DNA from: SZUA-309 sp965215995
GTDB taxonomy: Bacteria; Pseudomonadota; Gammaproteobacteria; Pseudomonadales; Azotimanducaceae
Direction of reading: 5' to 3'
NCBI GenBank assembly: GCA_965215995.1
Contig: OZ244128.1
Location: 5,332,001 to 5,396,000, forward strand
DNA length: 64,000 bases
In this document: positions 41,158-50,502 of the stretch, one piece after another
How positions within the stretch are numbered: position 1 is the stretch's first letter
Layout of the letters: every line of letters starts with the position of its first letter
Program-made: the position numbers and the translations under genes
Notes under the pieces: model-generated
Told to the model about the DNA's origin: nothing
Database searches by the model: none
Seen by the model: the letters and a program-made list of their open reading frames with translations, nothing else

Positions 41158-44100
41158 TTAAATGAGACCGAATTCCCGCTCCAGCGCTTCGAGTGAGCGA
41201 TTCAACCGCTTGGGCGATGCCTTCTCCTTCACGCCAAGACGCTCGGCGAACAGACCCACCCGACACTCCTCCAGCAGGTAGCGCAGTTGCTGCCACTGAG
41301 CATTCTCTCCCATCTCCTGCTTGAGACGCTCAATTCGGGCTTGAAAACCGGCCAGCTCCTTGATCAGCTGCTGATCTCTGGTCACCTTGCCCTGCAGATT
41401 GGCCAATCGATAGCTGGCGGCTTCCAGGTAACGGGGAATGTCTGCTAGGCGTCCGGCCGGGGTCCTGGTGAGCACATCTGCTGGCACCAACGTTTCCAGC
41501 TGCGCCCGGATGTCCGCGACCGCGGCCGCGAACGCCGGAGAGGTGGCTTCGTCCAACGATCGGACCAGGGCCTGGCGCGCTTCAAGAATCCGTCTGAGAT
41601 CGGCTTGCATCCGGGTCAGTGTTTCCGCCAGCTCACCCCGCCGCTCGTTGAGAACCCGGGTAAAAGCGGCAGCATCCGCCGGTAGCGATTCACCCTCGAA
41701 AAAACAGGCCCAGGCACAGGCCTTGAGCAGCTCATCTCTGAACCGCTCAGCACCGCCAAGTGGCGCATAAAGCAGTCCAAGTGCCTTATCCGCTGCGATC
41801 TGTTTCTTCAGGTAACGGGCCGTCTGACCGAGCTTCAGCAGGGCGAGCCTTGCATAGCCTGCCCGATTGGACACTGCCTGGGCGGAAGCATCCGCAAGGT
41901 GGCGGACGGCCACCGAGTCTCCTTCATCCACGAGTGCCGGGTAGGCAACCACTTCCGACCCGGCTGCACCGATCACCACGCTACCGACCGGCGCCTGATC
42001 GGGGAACTCAGTCAGCCCCCGCTCCTCCTCCAGGGCTTTCAGGCCCGCATCCATACGCGCGGCGACTTCAGCAGCAAACTTCTCCTTCAAGGCTTCGAAG
42101 TCTCTGCTCTCGGCCAGCAGCTCACCCTCACTACCCAGAACCTTCACGTTTACCCGCCACTGCGCTTCGATCCGCTCCGGGTGCCAATCCTCCGCCGCTA
42201 TCTGCAGCCCGAACTCGTGCTGAATCGCATTAGCCAGACTCACATCCAACCGGCCCTGACGGTAAATTCCGGGCTGCTTGAGTATCGGCAGGATGGCTTC
42301 GACAGCGTCCGGTATGGGTGTGAGCCGCCGCCGCTTGGACTTTTCCAGCGACCGCAGCCACTGCTCGCACACACCCGCGAGCATCCCCGGCACGCTCCAG
42401 TCCAGCGCCTGGGGATTAACCGCGTCCACCAGACCGATAGGCACCTCGACTGATATGCCATCATCCGGCTCACCCGGTGCGAATCGGTAGCGAAGCGGAA
42501 AAGCCTTGCCTCGCATTGTCAGCTCGCGAGGAAAGTCGTCGTCGGCATAGCGGGCGTGAGCTGTGCCCTGGAGCTGCTCCCGGGTAAAGAAGAGCCTGGC
42601 CACCTCTGCATCTGCGGCTTTTCTCAACCATCGATCCAGATCCCGGGTGGAAAGTACCCTTGCCGGAATCAGCGCGTCATAGCGTTCGGCGATTTCTCCT
42701 TCGCCGGCAAGGAGGTCCCGACGCCGACCCTTTTCTTCCTCTTCCCGGATCTCGGCCGCGAGCGACAGGTTGTGCGTCAGAAAGTCCGGCGGGCGTTTGA
42801 TGGCGCCACGGACCAGACCATCGACCAGAAAGAGCTTTCTGGCCTCTTCCCGATCTACCCGGCGAAGGCTCACCCGCCGCTTGTCTGCCAGTATGAGTCC
42901 GTAAAGACTCACGGTTTCCAGTGCCTGTGCTTCACCCCGATTCAGGCTCCAGTGAGGTTCGCTGTGACGTCTCTTCAGCAGGTGGCCTGCAGCTTCCTCG
43001 ATCCAGCGGGGCTCGACCTGTGCAACCGTGCGCGCATAGACGCGCCGAGTTTCGACGATCTCTGCCGCCACAACCCAGGCAGGCCGACGATCGGCCAGCA
43101 CCGATCCCGGAAAGATCCGGAACTTCAGGTTGCGCGGGCCAAGATAGTCGCCACGCTCGTCGTGCATACCGATCAGACTGAGCGAGCCAGCAAGCAATGC
43201 CTGGTGCACGCTCGAGTAGGCGGCAGGCTCTTTGTTCAGTCGAAATCCCAGGCTCTTGACCGCCAGCAGCAGCTGCCGGTGCAGGGCCAACCATTCGCGC
43301 ATCCGGTTGTTGGAAAGGAAGTTCCGAGCCAACGACCGGCGTAACTGCGTTCGACTCAACGCATCCCGTTGCGCCTCGAACCAGGACCAGAGATTCAAGT
43401 AACCCAGGAAGTCAGACCGCTTGTCCAGCCACTGCTCGTGAGCTCGATCGGCCGAACCCTGCTTCTCGACAGGCCGTTCCCGAGGATCGGAAACCGCCAT
43501 GGCGGACGTGATGATGAGCACCTCGGTCAGCGCCCGGGTACCCTCAGCCGCCACCAGCATTCGAGCCAGACGCGGATCCACCGGTAATCGGGCCATCATC
43601 CGGCCTACGTCCGTTAACTTGTTCTCGACAAGTGCGCCGAGCTCGTCCAGCAGTTTTTCTGCATCTCGGATCATCCTCTGATCCGGCGGCTCGAGAAAGG
43701 GAAAGCCGTTCGGGTTGCCAAGATCAAACGCCCGCATGGTGAGCACCACACTTGCCAGATTGGTTCGCTTGATTTCGGGGTCGGTGTATTCCGGCCGACC
43801 GAGGTAGTCGGTTTCCGTATAGAGGCGGAAACAGATCCCGGGGGCCACCCGACCACACCGGCCAGCCCGCTGATTGGCACTGGCCTGGGAAATAGGCTCA
43901 ACCGGTAGACGCTGCAGCTTGGAACGAAATGAGTAACGGCTGATTCGGGCGATACCCGGATCAATCACGTAGCCGATGTTCGGCACGGTAAGCGACGTTT
44001 CCGCCACGTTGGTCGCAAGCACGATCCGACGCCGCTTGCCGGGCCTGAAGATCCGCTGCTGATCCGCCGCGGACAGGCGCGCGTACAGCGGTAACACCTC

Positions 44101-44910
44101 GATCCGCTCACCAAGTGCTCTGCGGAGCAGACGAGCCGCCTCAAGGATCTCCCGCTCACCCGGGAGAAAGGCGAGAATATCTCTGGCGCGGGATTGAGGC
44201 CCGGTCTCGATATCTTCCACCGTCGCCAGCAGCTGCTCATCGAATGGCGCTTGAGCTGCCTCCTCATCGAGATAGCGAACCGTCACCGGGTAGGTGCGCC
44301 CGCCAACCTCTACGATCGGCGCACCGCCAAAATGCGCAGCAAACGCATTCACGTCGATGGTCGCGCTGGTGATGATCAGCTTGAGTTCAGAGCGCTCTGC
44401 GAGCACGCCTTTCAGGTAGCCCAGCAGGAAGTCGATGTTTAGACTTCGCTCGTGAGCCTCGTCGACAATCACGCAGTCGTAGCGTTGCAGGAGCTTGTCG
44501 CGCCGAATCTCGGTAAGCAGCAAACCATCCGTGAGCAACTTAACCCGGGTGTTGTCACTGACCTGATCAGTGAAGCGAACCGCGTAGCCGACCTCCTCTC
44601 CGAGCGGCACGGCCAGCTCTTCGGCGATGCGCGATGCCACCGCCCGGGCAGCGAGCCGCCTGGGCTGGGTATGCGCAATCATCCGCTGCTCACCCAATCC
44701 TGCAGCCAGCGCGATCTTCGGAAGCTGAGTTGTTTTGCCGGAACCGGTTTCGCCGGCGACCACGACCACCTGATGCTCGAGCAGCAAGGCTCGAATTTCT
44801 TCGGCGTGCTCGCTGATTGGCAATTCCGGCGGAAACTCGAGCTTCAGCGGACGGGTTCCAGCTGTAAGCGCATCACGTGCCGCTATCTGCTCTGTTGAAG
44901 AATCACTCAC
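41158..44910 (-). CDS. hrpA: ATP-dependent RNA helicase HrpA
   Basis: The 1250-residue DEAH-box protein has Walker A GETGSGKT (53-60), DEAH (150-153), SATID near 190, and the C-terminal OB/HA2 and DUF3418 parts of HrpA. E. coli HrpA is about 1300 residues. It unwinds RNA and rescues stalled or collided ribosomes. It stands alone, with a hairpin and about 230 bp separating it from the next operon. Confidence 0.95.
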   Translation of the reverse strand: MSDSSTEQIAARDALTAGTRPLKLEFPPELPISEHAEEIRALLLEHQVVVVAGETGSGKTTQLPKIALAAGLGEQRMIAHTQPRRLAARAVASRIAEELAVPLGEEVGYAVRFTDQVSDNTRVKLLTDGLLLTEIRRDKLLQRYDCVIVDEAHERSLNIDFLLGYLKGVLAERSELKLIITSATIDVNAFAAHFGGAPIVEVGGRTYPVTVRYLDEEAAQAPFDEQLLATVEDIETGPQSRARDILAFLPGEREILEAARLLRRALGERIEVLPLYARLSAADQQRIFRPGKRRRIVLATNVAETSLTVPNIGYVIDPGIARISRYSFRSKLQRLPVEPISQASANQRAGRCGRVAPGICFRLYTETDYLGRPEYTDPEIKRTNLASVVLTMRAFDLGNPNGFPFLEPPDQRMIRDAEKLLDELGALVENKLTDVGRMMARLPVDPRLARMLVAAEGTRALTEVLIITSAMAVSDPRERPVEKQGSADRAHEQWLDKRSDFLGYLNLWSWFEAQRDALSRTQLRRSLARNFLSNNRMREWLALHRQLLLAVKSLGFRLNKEPAAYSSVHQALLAGSLSLIGMHDERGDYLGPRNLKFRIFPGSVLADRRPAWVVAAEIVETRRVYARTVAQVEPRWIEEAAGHLLKRRHSEPHWSLNRGEAQALETVSLYGLILADKRRVSLRRVDREEARKLFLVDGLVRGAIKRPPDFLTHNLSLAAEIREEEEKGRRRDLLAGEGEIAERYDALIPARVLSTRDLDRWLRKAADAEVARLFFTREQLQGTAHARYADDDFPRELTMRGKAFPLRYRFAPGEPDDGISVEVPIGLVDAVNPQALDWSVPGMLAGVCEQWLRSLEKSKRRRLTPIPDAVEAILPILKQPGIYRQGRLDVSLANAIQHEFGLQIAAEDWHPERIEAQWRVNVKVLGSEGELLAESRDFEALKEKFAAEVAARMDAGLKALEEERGLTEFPDQAPVGSVVIGAAGSEVVAYPALVDEGDSVAVRHLADASAQAVSNRAGYARLALLKLGQTARYLKKQIAADKALGLLYAPLGGAERFRDELLKACAWACFFEGESLPADAAAFTRVLNERRGELAETLTRMQADLRRILEARQALVRSLDEATSPAFAAAVADIRAQLETLVPADVLTRTPAGRLADIPRYLEAASYRLANLQGKVTRDQQLIKELAGFQARIERLKQEMGENAQWQQLRYLLEECRVGLFAERLGVKEKASPKRLNRSLEALEREFGLI

Positions 44911-44988
44911 ATCGCCGCCTAAACCCGATTACCCGGCGCCTACACACGGTCTCCTCGTACACCCTAGAGTATGGATTCTATCGGTGCG

Positions 44989-45008
44989 CGCGGGCTCGTC
45001 TGCCCGCG
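44989..45008. terminator. CGCGGGC hairpin between VWA and hrpA genes
   Basis: CGCGGGC pairs with GCCCGCG across TCTGCT-like spacing in the 230-bp gap. No T-run is seen. It is a possible Rho-assisted end for the moxR-VWA transcript. The rest of the gap shows no gene. Confidence 0.35.
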
Positions 45009-45142
45009 TTGACTCATCTGCCGGTAGCCTGCTCGGAGTGAGTCCCGGGTGGGCGGGCCGGCCGGATCCTTACGACCGAGAGGTGTCGGGGTCCGGCCGA
45101 TAGCCTGTTCGAGCGCAGCGCGGTTCTGTACTCAGGGCACTT

Positions 45143-46312
45143 CTACTTGGAGAGCGCCGTCATACCCTCTTCCAGACCACGGATGGTCAGTGGGTACATC
45201 TGCCCGTCCACCATGTTCTGGATCATGGATACTGACGACGAGTACTCCCAGGTTTCCTGCGGGGTCGGGTTGATCCATACGAGTCGGTCGTAGAACGCCG
45301 TGAACCGTTCCATCCACAGCGCCCCGGGCTCTTCGTTCCAGTGCTCCACGCTGCCCCCGGCATGGGTGATCTCATAGGGCGCCATGGTCGCATCGCCGAC
45401 AAAGACCACCTTGTAGTCCGGGCCATATTTGTTGAGCACTTCCCAGGTAGAGATCCGCTCGTTCATCCGGCGGCGGTTGTCCTTCCAGACTGACTCGTAG
45501 AGGAAATTGTGAAAGTAGAAGCTCTCCAGGTGTTTGAACTCCGTCCGGGTCGCCGAGAAAAGCTCCTCGCAGACCTTCACGTGAGAATCCATGGACCCAC
45601 CGATATCGAGTAGCAGCAGCACCTTTACGGTGTTCTTCCGCTCCGGACGCATCTTGATGTCCAGCATGCCGCCGTTGTGCGCGGTTGATCGGATGGTGTC
45701 GTCCATATCCAGCTCTTCGTCGGCGCCGGTGCGGGCAAACTTCCGCAGCCTTCTGAGTGCCAGCTTGATGTTCCGGGTGCCGATCTCGACCGAGTCGTCC
45801 AGGTTCTTGTACTGACGCTGGTCCCAGACCTTCTTGGCCTTTTTCTTCTTGCCTTTGCCTTGCCCGTTCGGACCGTTACGGCCATCCCGGTCTGCATCGC
45901 CTTCCTCGCCCTCGTCCCCCTCCTTGCCCTGCTCGGCTTCCGCTTTCTCGGCTTCTTCTTTCGCCTTCTGGAAGGCTTCGATGAGCTTCTCGAGCCCGCC
46001 CAGGGATTCGATCTTCTCCAGATCTTCCGGGGTGAGCGACTTTTCAAATTCCCGACGCAGCCACTCGTCGGGAATCAGAGATTCCAGCAATCCGTGCAGG
46101 TCTTCCAGGCCCTTGAAATAAGCGGCGAACGCGCGGTCGAACTTGTCGTAGTTCTTCTCATCCTTGACCAGACAGGTTCGTGAGAGCAGGTAAAAGTCAT
46201 CCACATTGGCGTACACCACGCGGTGCTGAAGGGCCGTGATCAGATCCATCAGTTCCCGGATGGTCACCGGCACTTTGTACTTTCTCAACGTCAGAAAGAA
46301 GTTAATCAGCAT
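45143..46312 (-). CDS. VWA-domain protein (CoxE-like)
   Basis: The 389-residue protein has a helical N-terminal half, a highly charged linker (residues 115-155, many Glu/Lys), and a C-terminal von Willebrand A domain. The MIDAS-like LLDIGGSMDSH is near residue 233 and VFVGDATMAPYEI near 315. These pair with MoxR ATPases to remodel metalloenzymes. The MoxR gene is 47 bp upstream on the same strand. Confidence 0.9.
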   Translation of the reverse strand: MLINFFLTLRKYKVPVTIRELMDLITALQHRVVYANVDDFYLLSRTCLVKDEKNYDKFDRAFAAYFKGLEDLHGLLESLIPDEWLRREFEKSLTPEDLEKIESLGGLEKLIEAFQKAKEEAEKAEAEQGKEGDEGEEGDADRDGRNGPNGQGKGKKKKAKKVWDQRQYKNLDDSVEIGTRNIKLALRRLRKFARTGADEELDMDDTIRSTAHNGGMLDIKMRPERKNTVKVLLLLDIGGSMDSHVKVCEELFSATRTEFKHLESFYFHNFLYESVWKDNRRRMNERISTWEVLNKYGPDYKVVFVGDATMAPYEITHAGGSVEHWNEEPGALWMERFTAFYDRLVWINPTPQETWEYSSSVSMIQNMVDGQMYPLTIRGLEEGMTALSK

Positions 46313-46359
46313 GAACTAGGCTCCGCGAGAAGGTGGCTCTTCTGTCAGTTGCTTCGACC

Positions 46360-47208
46360 TCAACCCCGGCTGTCGCGCCGGTTCATGAACGCCAACCGTT
46401 CCAGCAGGTGCACGTCCTGTTCGTTCTTAACCAGGGCCCCGTAGAGCGGTGGAATGGCTTTGGATGTATCCCGATTGGTGAGGATCTCATCTGGAATGTC
46501 GTCTGCCATCAGCAGCTTGAGCCAATCAATGAGCTCGGAAGTGGATGGCTTTTTCTTCAAGCCCGGTACCTTGCGCACGTCGAAGAAGATCTCCATCGCT
46601 TCTTTCACCAGGTCCTGCTTGACCTCAGGGTGATGCACCTCGACGATCTGCTGCATGGTTTCCCGATCGGGGAAGTTGATGTAGTGGAAGAAGCAGCGAC
46701 GCAGGAATGCATCCGGCAGCTCCTTCTCGTTATTCGAGGTGATGATCACCACCGGTCGCTGCTTTGCTTTGATGGTTTCGCCCAACTCGTAAACGTAGAA
46801 CTCCATCCGATCCAGCTCCTGAAGCAGATCGTTCGGAAACTCGATATCCGCTTTGTCGATCTCGTCGATCAGCAGCACCACTCGCTCATCCGACTCGAAG
46901 GCCTCCCAGAGCTTGCCTTTCTTGATGTAGTTCTTGATGTCCTTGACCCGCTCATCACCGAGTTGAGAGTCACGCAGACGAGACACGGCATCGTATTCGT
47001 AGAGACCGTTCAATGCCTTGGTAGTGGACTTGATGTGCCACTGAATCAGCGGCATGTCCAGGTGAGCCGCGACCTCTTCTGCCAACATGGTCTTACCGGT
47101 GCCCGGTTCGCCTTTGACCAGCAGCGGCCGTTCGAGCTTGACCGCGGCGTCCACCGCCATGCTGAGCTCATCGGTGGAAATGTAGGAGTCTGTGCTGTCG
47201 AATATCAT
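46360..47208 (-). CDS. MoxR-family AAA ATPase
   Basis: The 282-residue protein has Walker A GEPGTGKT (33-40), Walker B VLLIDEIDKAD near 110, sensor-1 VVIITSNNEKELPDAFLRRC, and the MoxR C-terminal lid. With the VWA protein it forms a chaperone-type pair for inserting metals or activating complexes; the client is not encoded nearby. A 15-bp palindrome lies 138 bp upstream. Confidence 0.9.
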   Translation of the reverse strand: MIFDSTDSYISTDELSMAVDAAVKLERPLLVKGEPGTGKTMLAEEVAAHLDMPLIQWHIKSTTKALNGLYEYDAVSRLRDSQLGDERVKDIKNYIKKGKLWEAFESDERVVLLIDEIDKADIEFPNDLLQELDRMEFYVYELGETIKAKQRPVVIITSNNEKELPDAFLRRCFFHYINFPDRETMQQIVEVHHPEVKQDLVKEAMEIFFDVRKVPGLKKKPSTSELIDWLKLLMADDIPDEILTNRDTSKAIPPLYGALVKNEQDVHLLERLAFMNRRDSRG

Positions 47209-47345
47209 GCAGTATCTCGAATGGTTCTCGTGAGTTTAGGTGGGCCGCAGATAGGGGGTTAATCGGCCAAAGCGCCGTACTTTAATGGAGCACCCCCGTC
47301 CTCACAAGACAGAGTCCGCCGATCAGGTCTTAATGCTCGCGTCGA

Positions 47346-47360
47346 ACTAATCCGATTAGT
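47346..47360. promoter_or_regulatory. 15-bp palindrome upstream of moxR-like gene
   Basis: ACTAATC-C-GATTAGT is a perfect dyad in an AT-rich intergenic region, upstream of the MoxR-VWA pair and downstream of the next leftward gene. It is an operator candidate. Confidence 0.4.
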
Positions 47361-47406
47361 CCTTGAAAATCAATATATTACCTGACTTTTCAAATCCATA
47401 TTCGAG

Positions 47407-47754
47407 CTACTGTTGTTCCTGCTCTTCCGGCTTCACAGCCTCTCGAGCGGTTACTCGGCCGAGCAGGAGGCCCAGCGCCACCCCGAGCAGAACCCCAGCC
47501 AGCAGGATTCCTGCGGCGGTGCCTGGTTCGCCCTCCGTCTGAAAGAGGCTCTCGAAAGTCAGCACGATGAACGCGGGCGCCAGCTGACCCTCGTAATTCG
47601 GTACGGGAGCGGGCACGGTCATCAGCACCAGCGGCAGGACGCGAAAGGTCCAGCGAAGCGCTGCAGATCTGATCGTGCGGGTCATCAGGAACAATAAGCC
47701 GGTGCCAAGCAGGCCGGCGGCCACGATCACAAGCCAGGCAACGGTGTAGTTCAT
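47407..47754 (-). CDS. Small membrane protein, unknown
   Basis: This 115-residue protein has three or four hydrophobic stretches (WLVIVAAGLLGTGLLFLM, FRVLPLVLMTVPAPVP, GILLAGVLLGVALGLLLG) and an acidic Glu/Gln C-terminus. It overlaps the ycgN stop by 4 nt and should be cotranscribed with it. No family is recognised. Confidence 0.65.
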   Translation of the reverse strand: MNYTVAWLVIVAAGLLGTGLLFLMTRTIRSAALRWTFRVLPLVLMTVPAPVPNYEGQLAPAFIVLTFESLFQTEGEPGTAAGILLAGVLLGVALGLLLGRVTAREAVKPEEQEQQ

Positions 47755-48221
47755 GTCTCCACCCAGTCCACGATGTGCTCCTCGAATTCATCCTCATGCA
47801 CCATGTCCACGGGAATGACCCGATCGCGGACGCTGATGCCCGCCTCGTGCACTGAGTGCCTTGACCCTGAAAGTAGAGGATGCCACTCGTTGAGTGACCT
47901 ACCTTCAGCAAGACGTCGATAGGCACAGCTGGTCGGCAGCCACTTCAGCGTCCCTGCCAGGTCGGGCCGGAACTCGATACAGTCGGGAACCAGCTCATGG
48001 CGATTCGGGTAACTCGTGCAGCGACACCGCTCGATGTCCAGCAGCCGACAGACCAGACCCGTGTGGTAGACGGTATGGTCGTCTTCGTCCTCGAGCTTGA
48101 TCATGCAGCAACGGGCACAGCCGTCGCAGAGCGACTCCCACTCCTCGACATTCATCTCGGCAAGCGACTTCTCTTCCCAGAAGGGCACGTCAGGTTTTCC
48201 GGGCTCGTTCGATCTGTGCAT
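47751..48221 (-). CDS. ycgN: YcgN-family Cys-cluster protein (UPF0260)
   Basis: From ATG 48221 the product is 156 residues, close to E. coli YcgN. It has the Cys pattern CDGCARCC, then CRLLDIERCRCTSYPNR and a later TSCAYR, consistent with a metal or Fe-S site. It overlaps the ycgL end by 32 nt. YcgN is of unknown function and is commonly linked to ycgL. Confidence 0.9.
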   Translation of the reverse strand: MHRSNEPGKPDVPFWEEKSLAEMNVEEWESLCDGCARCCMIKLEDEDDHTVYHTGLVCRLLDIERCRCTSYPNRHELVPDCIEFRPDLAGTLKWLPTSCAYRRLAEGRSLNEWHPLLSGSRHSVHEAGISVRDRVIPVDMVHEDEFEEHIVDWVET

Positions 48222-48483
48222 CCACGCCCCCATCTGTCGGCGGCATCTGCAGGAAGTACCCCATCTCGGCGATGGCTTTGAGAACAGTGCCCGCCTCAAC
48301 CCGGGCGAGTTTCCTCTCTGCCGTCAGGGACAAGGATAAGGCGAGCTCCGGCACGCCGAATTGTTCGAGCAGTGATTCCGGCACCCGACCCAGATCTTCG
48401 GCGAAATCTACAAACAGATAGGCGTCCGGCTTGCGCCTGGTTTTGTAAACCTTCACCAACCGGGCTGACGAGCTGCCGTTCAC
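48190..48483 (-). CDS. ycgL: YcgL-family protein
   Basis: GTG 48483 follows GAGGAG by six bases, setting the start. The 97-residue product has the YcgL form: VKVYKTRRKPDAYLFVDFAED near the start and a C-terminal helical KAIAEMGYFLQMPP. YcgL is a small alpha/beta protein of unknown role. It lies between rnd and ycgN. Confidence 0.9.
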   Translation of the reverse strand: MNGSSSARLVKVYKTRRKPDAYLFVDFAEDLGRVPESLLEQFGVPELALSLSLTAERKLARVEAGTVLKAIAEMGYFLQMPPTDGGVDAQIERARKT

Positions 48484-48493
48484 TTCGAACTCC

Positions 48494-49642
48494 TCACTTG
48501 AGCGCAGCCAGAATATCGCGAAACGGTTCTCCGAGCAGGGGTTCCCGCCATCCGGAATAAGCCTGCGAGAGCTCTCCCGTTCGCAGGTAGTGACGGATGC
48601 AGCTCTCCACATCGCGCTTACGGGCAAGCAGCTCCTGAGCCATCTCCTGCGCTTCGGCCTTGGCCCGAGCCACGTTTCGAAGCGCCTTGGATATCTCCCC
48701 CTGCCGTTGCGTCAGGGGCGGCTCCAGTGGCGGCAGCGGCTCAGCCGCCCGACCTGCACTGTGCTCTGCCAGAATGTCCTTTGCGTACCGGCGCGCGACG
48801 GGCTTCGGCAACAGCTCCCAGATCAGCTGCTCGCCGAGCTCTCGCCGCTCTGCGAACGTCACCAGATGCTCGTCCCACACCACCCGATTTCTCGGCACGT
48901 CTTCCCGCATGGCCACACGCTCCCGCCAGCTTGCCAACTGCCGGAGGACAGCCAGCTGCTCTCCTTTCAGACGCCAGGCTTTCCGCATGCCCAGGTAGTA
49001 GCGATCGGGTTCTGAAGGCTCGTAACGGCCTTGGTCGGCCATGGCTTCAGCGAACCACTGCATTCGGCCCCGCGTTTCCAGGCGTTCGGACAGCCGCTGA
49101 TGCAACTCCAGAAGATGCGCCACATCCTCACAGGCATAGCGCACCTGAGCGTCTGTCAGCGGCCGCTTTCGCCAGTTGCTGCGTGTCTGTGCCTTGCCCA
49201 TCTCCGCACCGATATGGGTAAGAACGAGGTTGGTGTAGGAGAGCGCGAAATCCGTGGACACGAATGCGTGGGCAAGTTGGGTATCGAAGATGCGAGCGGG
49301 CCGGGCACCCAGATGATGCAGCATGAGTTCCAGGTCCTCGCCGCAGGCATGCATGACCACCAGACGCCTTGGATCTTCCAGCACCTCAACCAGCGGCTGC
49401 CAATCGCCAACGAGAAGCGGATCGATCAGATAGACCTGCTCGCCGCTGACCACCTGGTAGAGGCCAGGCATCGGGAAGAAAGTGTTCGTTCGCTGGAATT
49501 CCGTATCCAGACCGATAACGCGTTCCCAGGACGATGCCGCCTGGGCGAGCGCTTCATTCGTTCTGATCCACTCAGGAGAAATTTCGCCGCCCCTGCATGG
49601 CGTGCACGATGGTACCGCCGTCGATGAATTCCAGCTCACCAC
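48494..49642 (-). CDS. rnd: Ribonuclease D
   Basis: The 3' exonuclease for tRNA maturation has the DEDD residues: IGLDTEFQR, MHACGEDLELM, FDTQLAHAF and YACEDVAHLLEL, followed by an HRDC domain. The start is uncertain: conserved sequence begins at ISPEWIRTNEALAQ, reachable from GTG 49642 or 49639, from ATG 49702, or from a rare ATT at 49582. All but the last overlap recR. Confidence 0.85.
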   Translation of the reverse strand: MVSWNSSTAVPSCTPCRGGEISPEWIRTNEALAQAASSWERVIGLDTEFQRTNTFFPMPGLYQVVSGEQVYLIDPLLVGDWQPLVEVLEDPRRLVVMHACGEDLELMLHHLGARPARIFDTQLAHAFVSTDFALSYTNLVLTHIGAEMGKAQTRSNWRKRPLTDAQVRYACEDVAHLLELHQRLSERLETRGRMQWFAEAMADQGRYEPSEPDRYYLGMRKAWRLKGEQLAVLRQLASWRERVAMREDVPRNRVVWDEHLVTFAERRELGEQLIWELLPKPVARRYAKDILAEHSAGRAAEPLPPLEPPLTQRQGEISKALRNVARAKAEAQEMAQELLARKRDVESCIRHYLRTGELSQAYSGWREPLLGEPFRDILAALK

Positions 49643-50171
49643 CAAGCGGCACGCCGTGGGCGATCCGGCTGATCCTGGCCACTTTGTCCCGGAGCAGATC
49701 ATGGATGTAGTGAGCGGTCGCCTCGCCCTCCACGGTCAGATTGGTTGCCAGGATGACCTCTTCAGGGCCAAGCACCGCCACCCGGCGGGTGAGCATGTCC
49801 ATCCCCAGCTGCTCGGGACCTATGCCATCAATCGGTGAGAGATGTCCGTGCAGCACGAAATAGCGGCCGCGATAGCCACCCGCCTGCTCGATGGCGAGGA
49901 TGTCCGCAGGAGATTCCAGCACACAGAGCGTGCCGTTCTCCCGCCGCTCGTCCGCGCAGAAACGGCAGACCGGCTCCTCCGTGAAGTTTCGGCACTGCTC
50001 GCAGCGACCAATCCCGGCCATCGCCTGGGCGAGCACCTCAGCCAGCCGTTTTCCGCCTTCCGGATTGTGCTGGAGCAGGTGCAGGACCATCCGTTGCGCG
50101 CCTTTCGGACCGACCCCCGGCAGAATCTGAAAGGCCTCGATGAGGCTGTCGACGAGAGGGCTGATCCCCAT
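49572..50171 (-). CDS. recR: Recombination protein RecR
   Basis: From ATG 50171 the product is 199 residues. It has an N-terminal HhH (ILPGVGPKGAQRM), a zinc finger CEQCRNFTEEPVCRFC, and a Toprim core with LCVLESPADILAIEQ and LATNLTVEGEATA. RecR with RecF/RecO loads RecA on gaps. It follows ybaB at 13 bp and its 3' end is overlapped by rnd. Confidence 0.95.
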   Translation of the reverse strand: MGISPLVDSLIEAFQILPGVGPKGAQRMVLHLLQHNPEGGKRLAEVLAQAMAGIGRCEQCRNFTEEPVCRFCADERRENGTLCVLESPADILAIEQAGGYRGRYFVLHGHLSPIDGIGPEQLGMDMLTRRVAVLGPEEVILATNLTVEGEATAHYIHDLLRDKVARISRIAHGVPLGGELEFIDGGTIVHAMQGRRNFS

Positions 50172-50184
50172 CAGGCCTGTGCCC

Positions 50185-50502
50185 TCAAAACGGCATCTTC
50201 CCCAGAGGCAGACCAAAGCCCGAAGCCAGCCCAGACATTTTGTCCTGCTGCGCGCTTTCCACCTTGTGGGCCGCATCGTTGCAGGCGGCGGCGAGCAGGT
50301 CTTCGAGCATGCTCTTGTCTTCGTTCAGCAGGTCGTCGTCGATCATGACCCTTTTGACCTCATGTCGGCCGTTCATCACGACCTTGACCATGCCGGCCCC
50401 GCTCTCGCCAGTCACCTCCAGACGGGCAATCTCCTCCTGCACCTCCTGCATGCGCTCCTGCACCTGTTGCGCCTGCTTCATCAGATCGCCAATGCCTTTC
50501 AT
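50185..50502 (-). CDS. ybaB: YbaB/EbfC nucleoid-associated protein
   Basis: The 105-residue protein starts MKGIGDLMKQAQQVQERMQE and has the YbaB fold with VTGESGAGMVKVVMNGRHEV. It binds DNA as a dimer. It overlaps dnaX by 4 nt (ATGA), giving the conserved dnaX-ybaB-recR order. Confidence 0.95.
   Translation of the reverse strand: MKGIGDLMKQAQQVQERMQEVQEEIARLEVTGESGAGMVKVVMNGRHEVKRVMIDDDLLNEDKSMLEDLLAAACNDAAHKVESAQQDKMSGLASGFGLPLGKMPF

Noticed and set aside
46333..47262. 309-residue rightward frame
   Set aside because: It is antisense to the MoxR gene.
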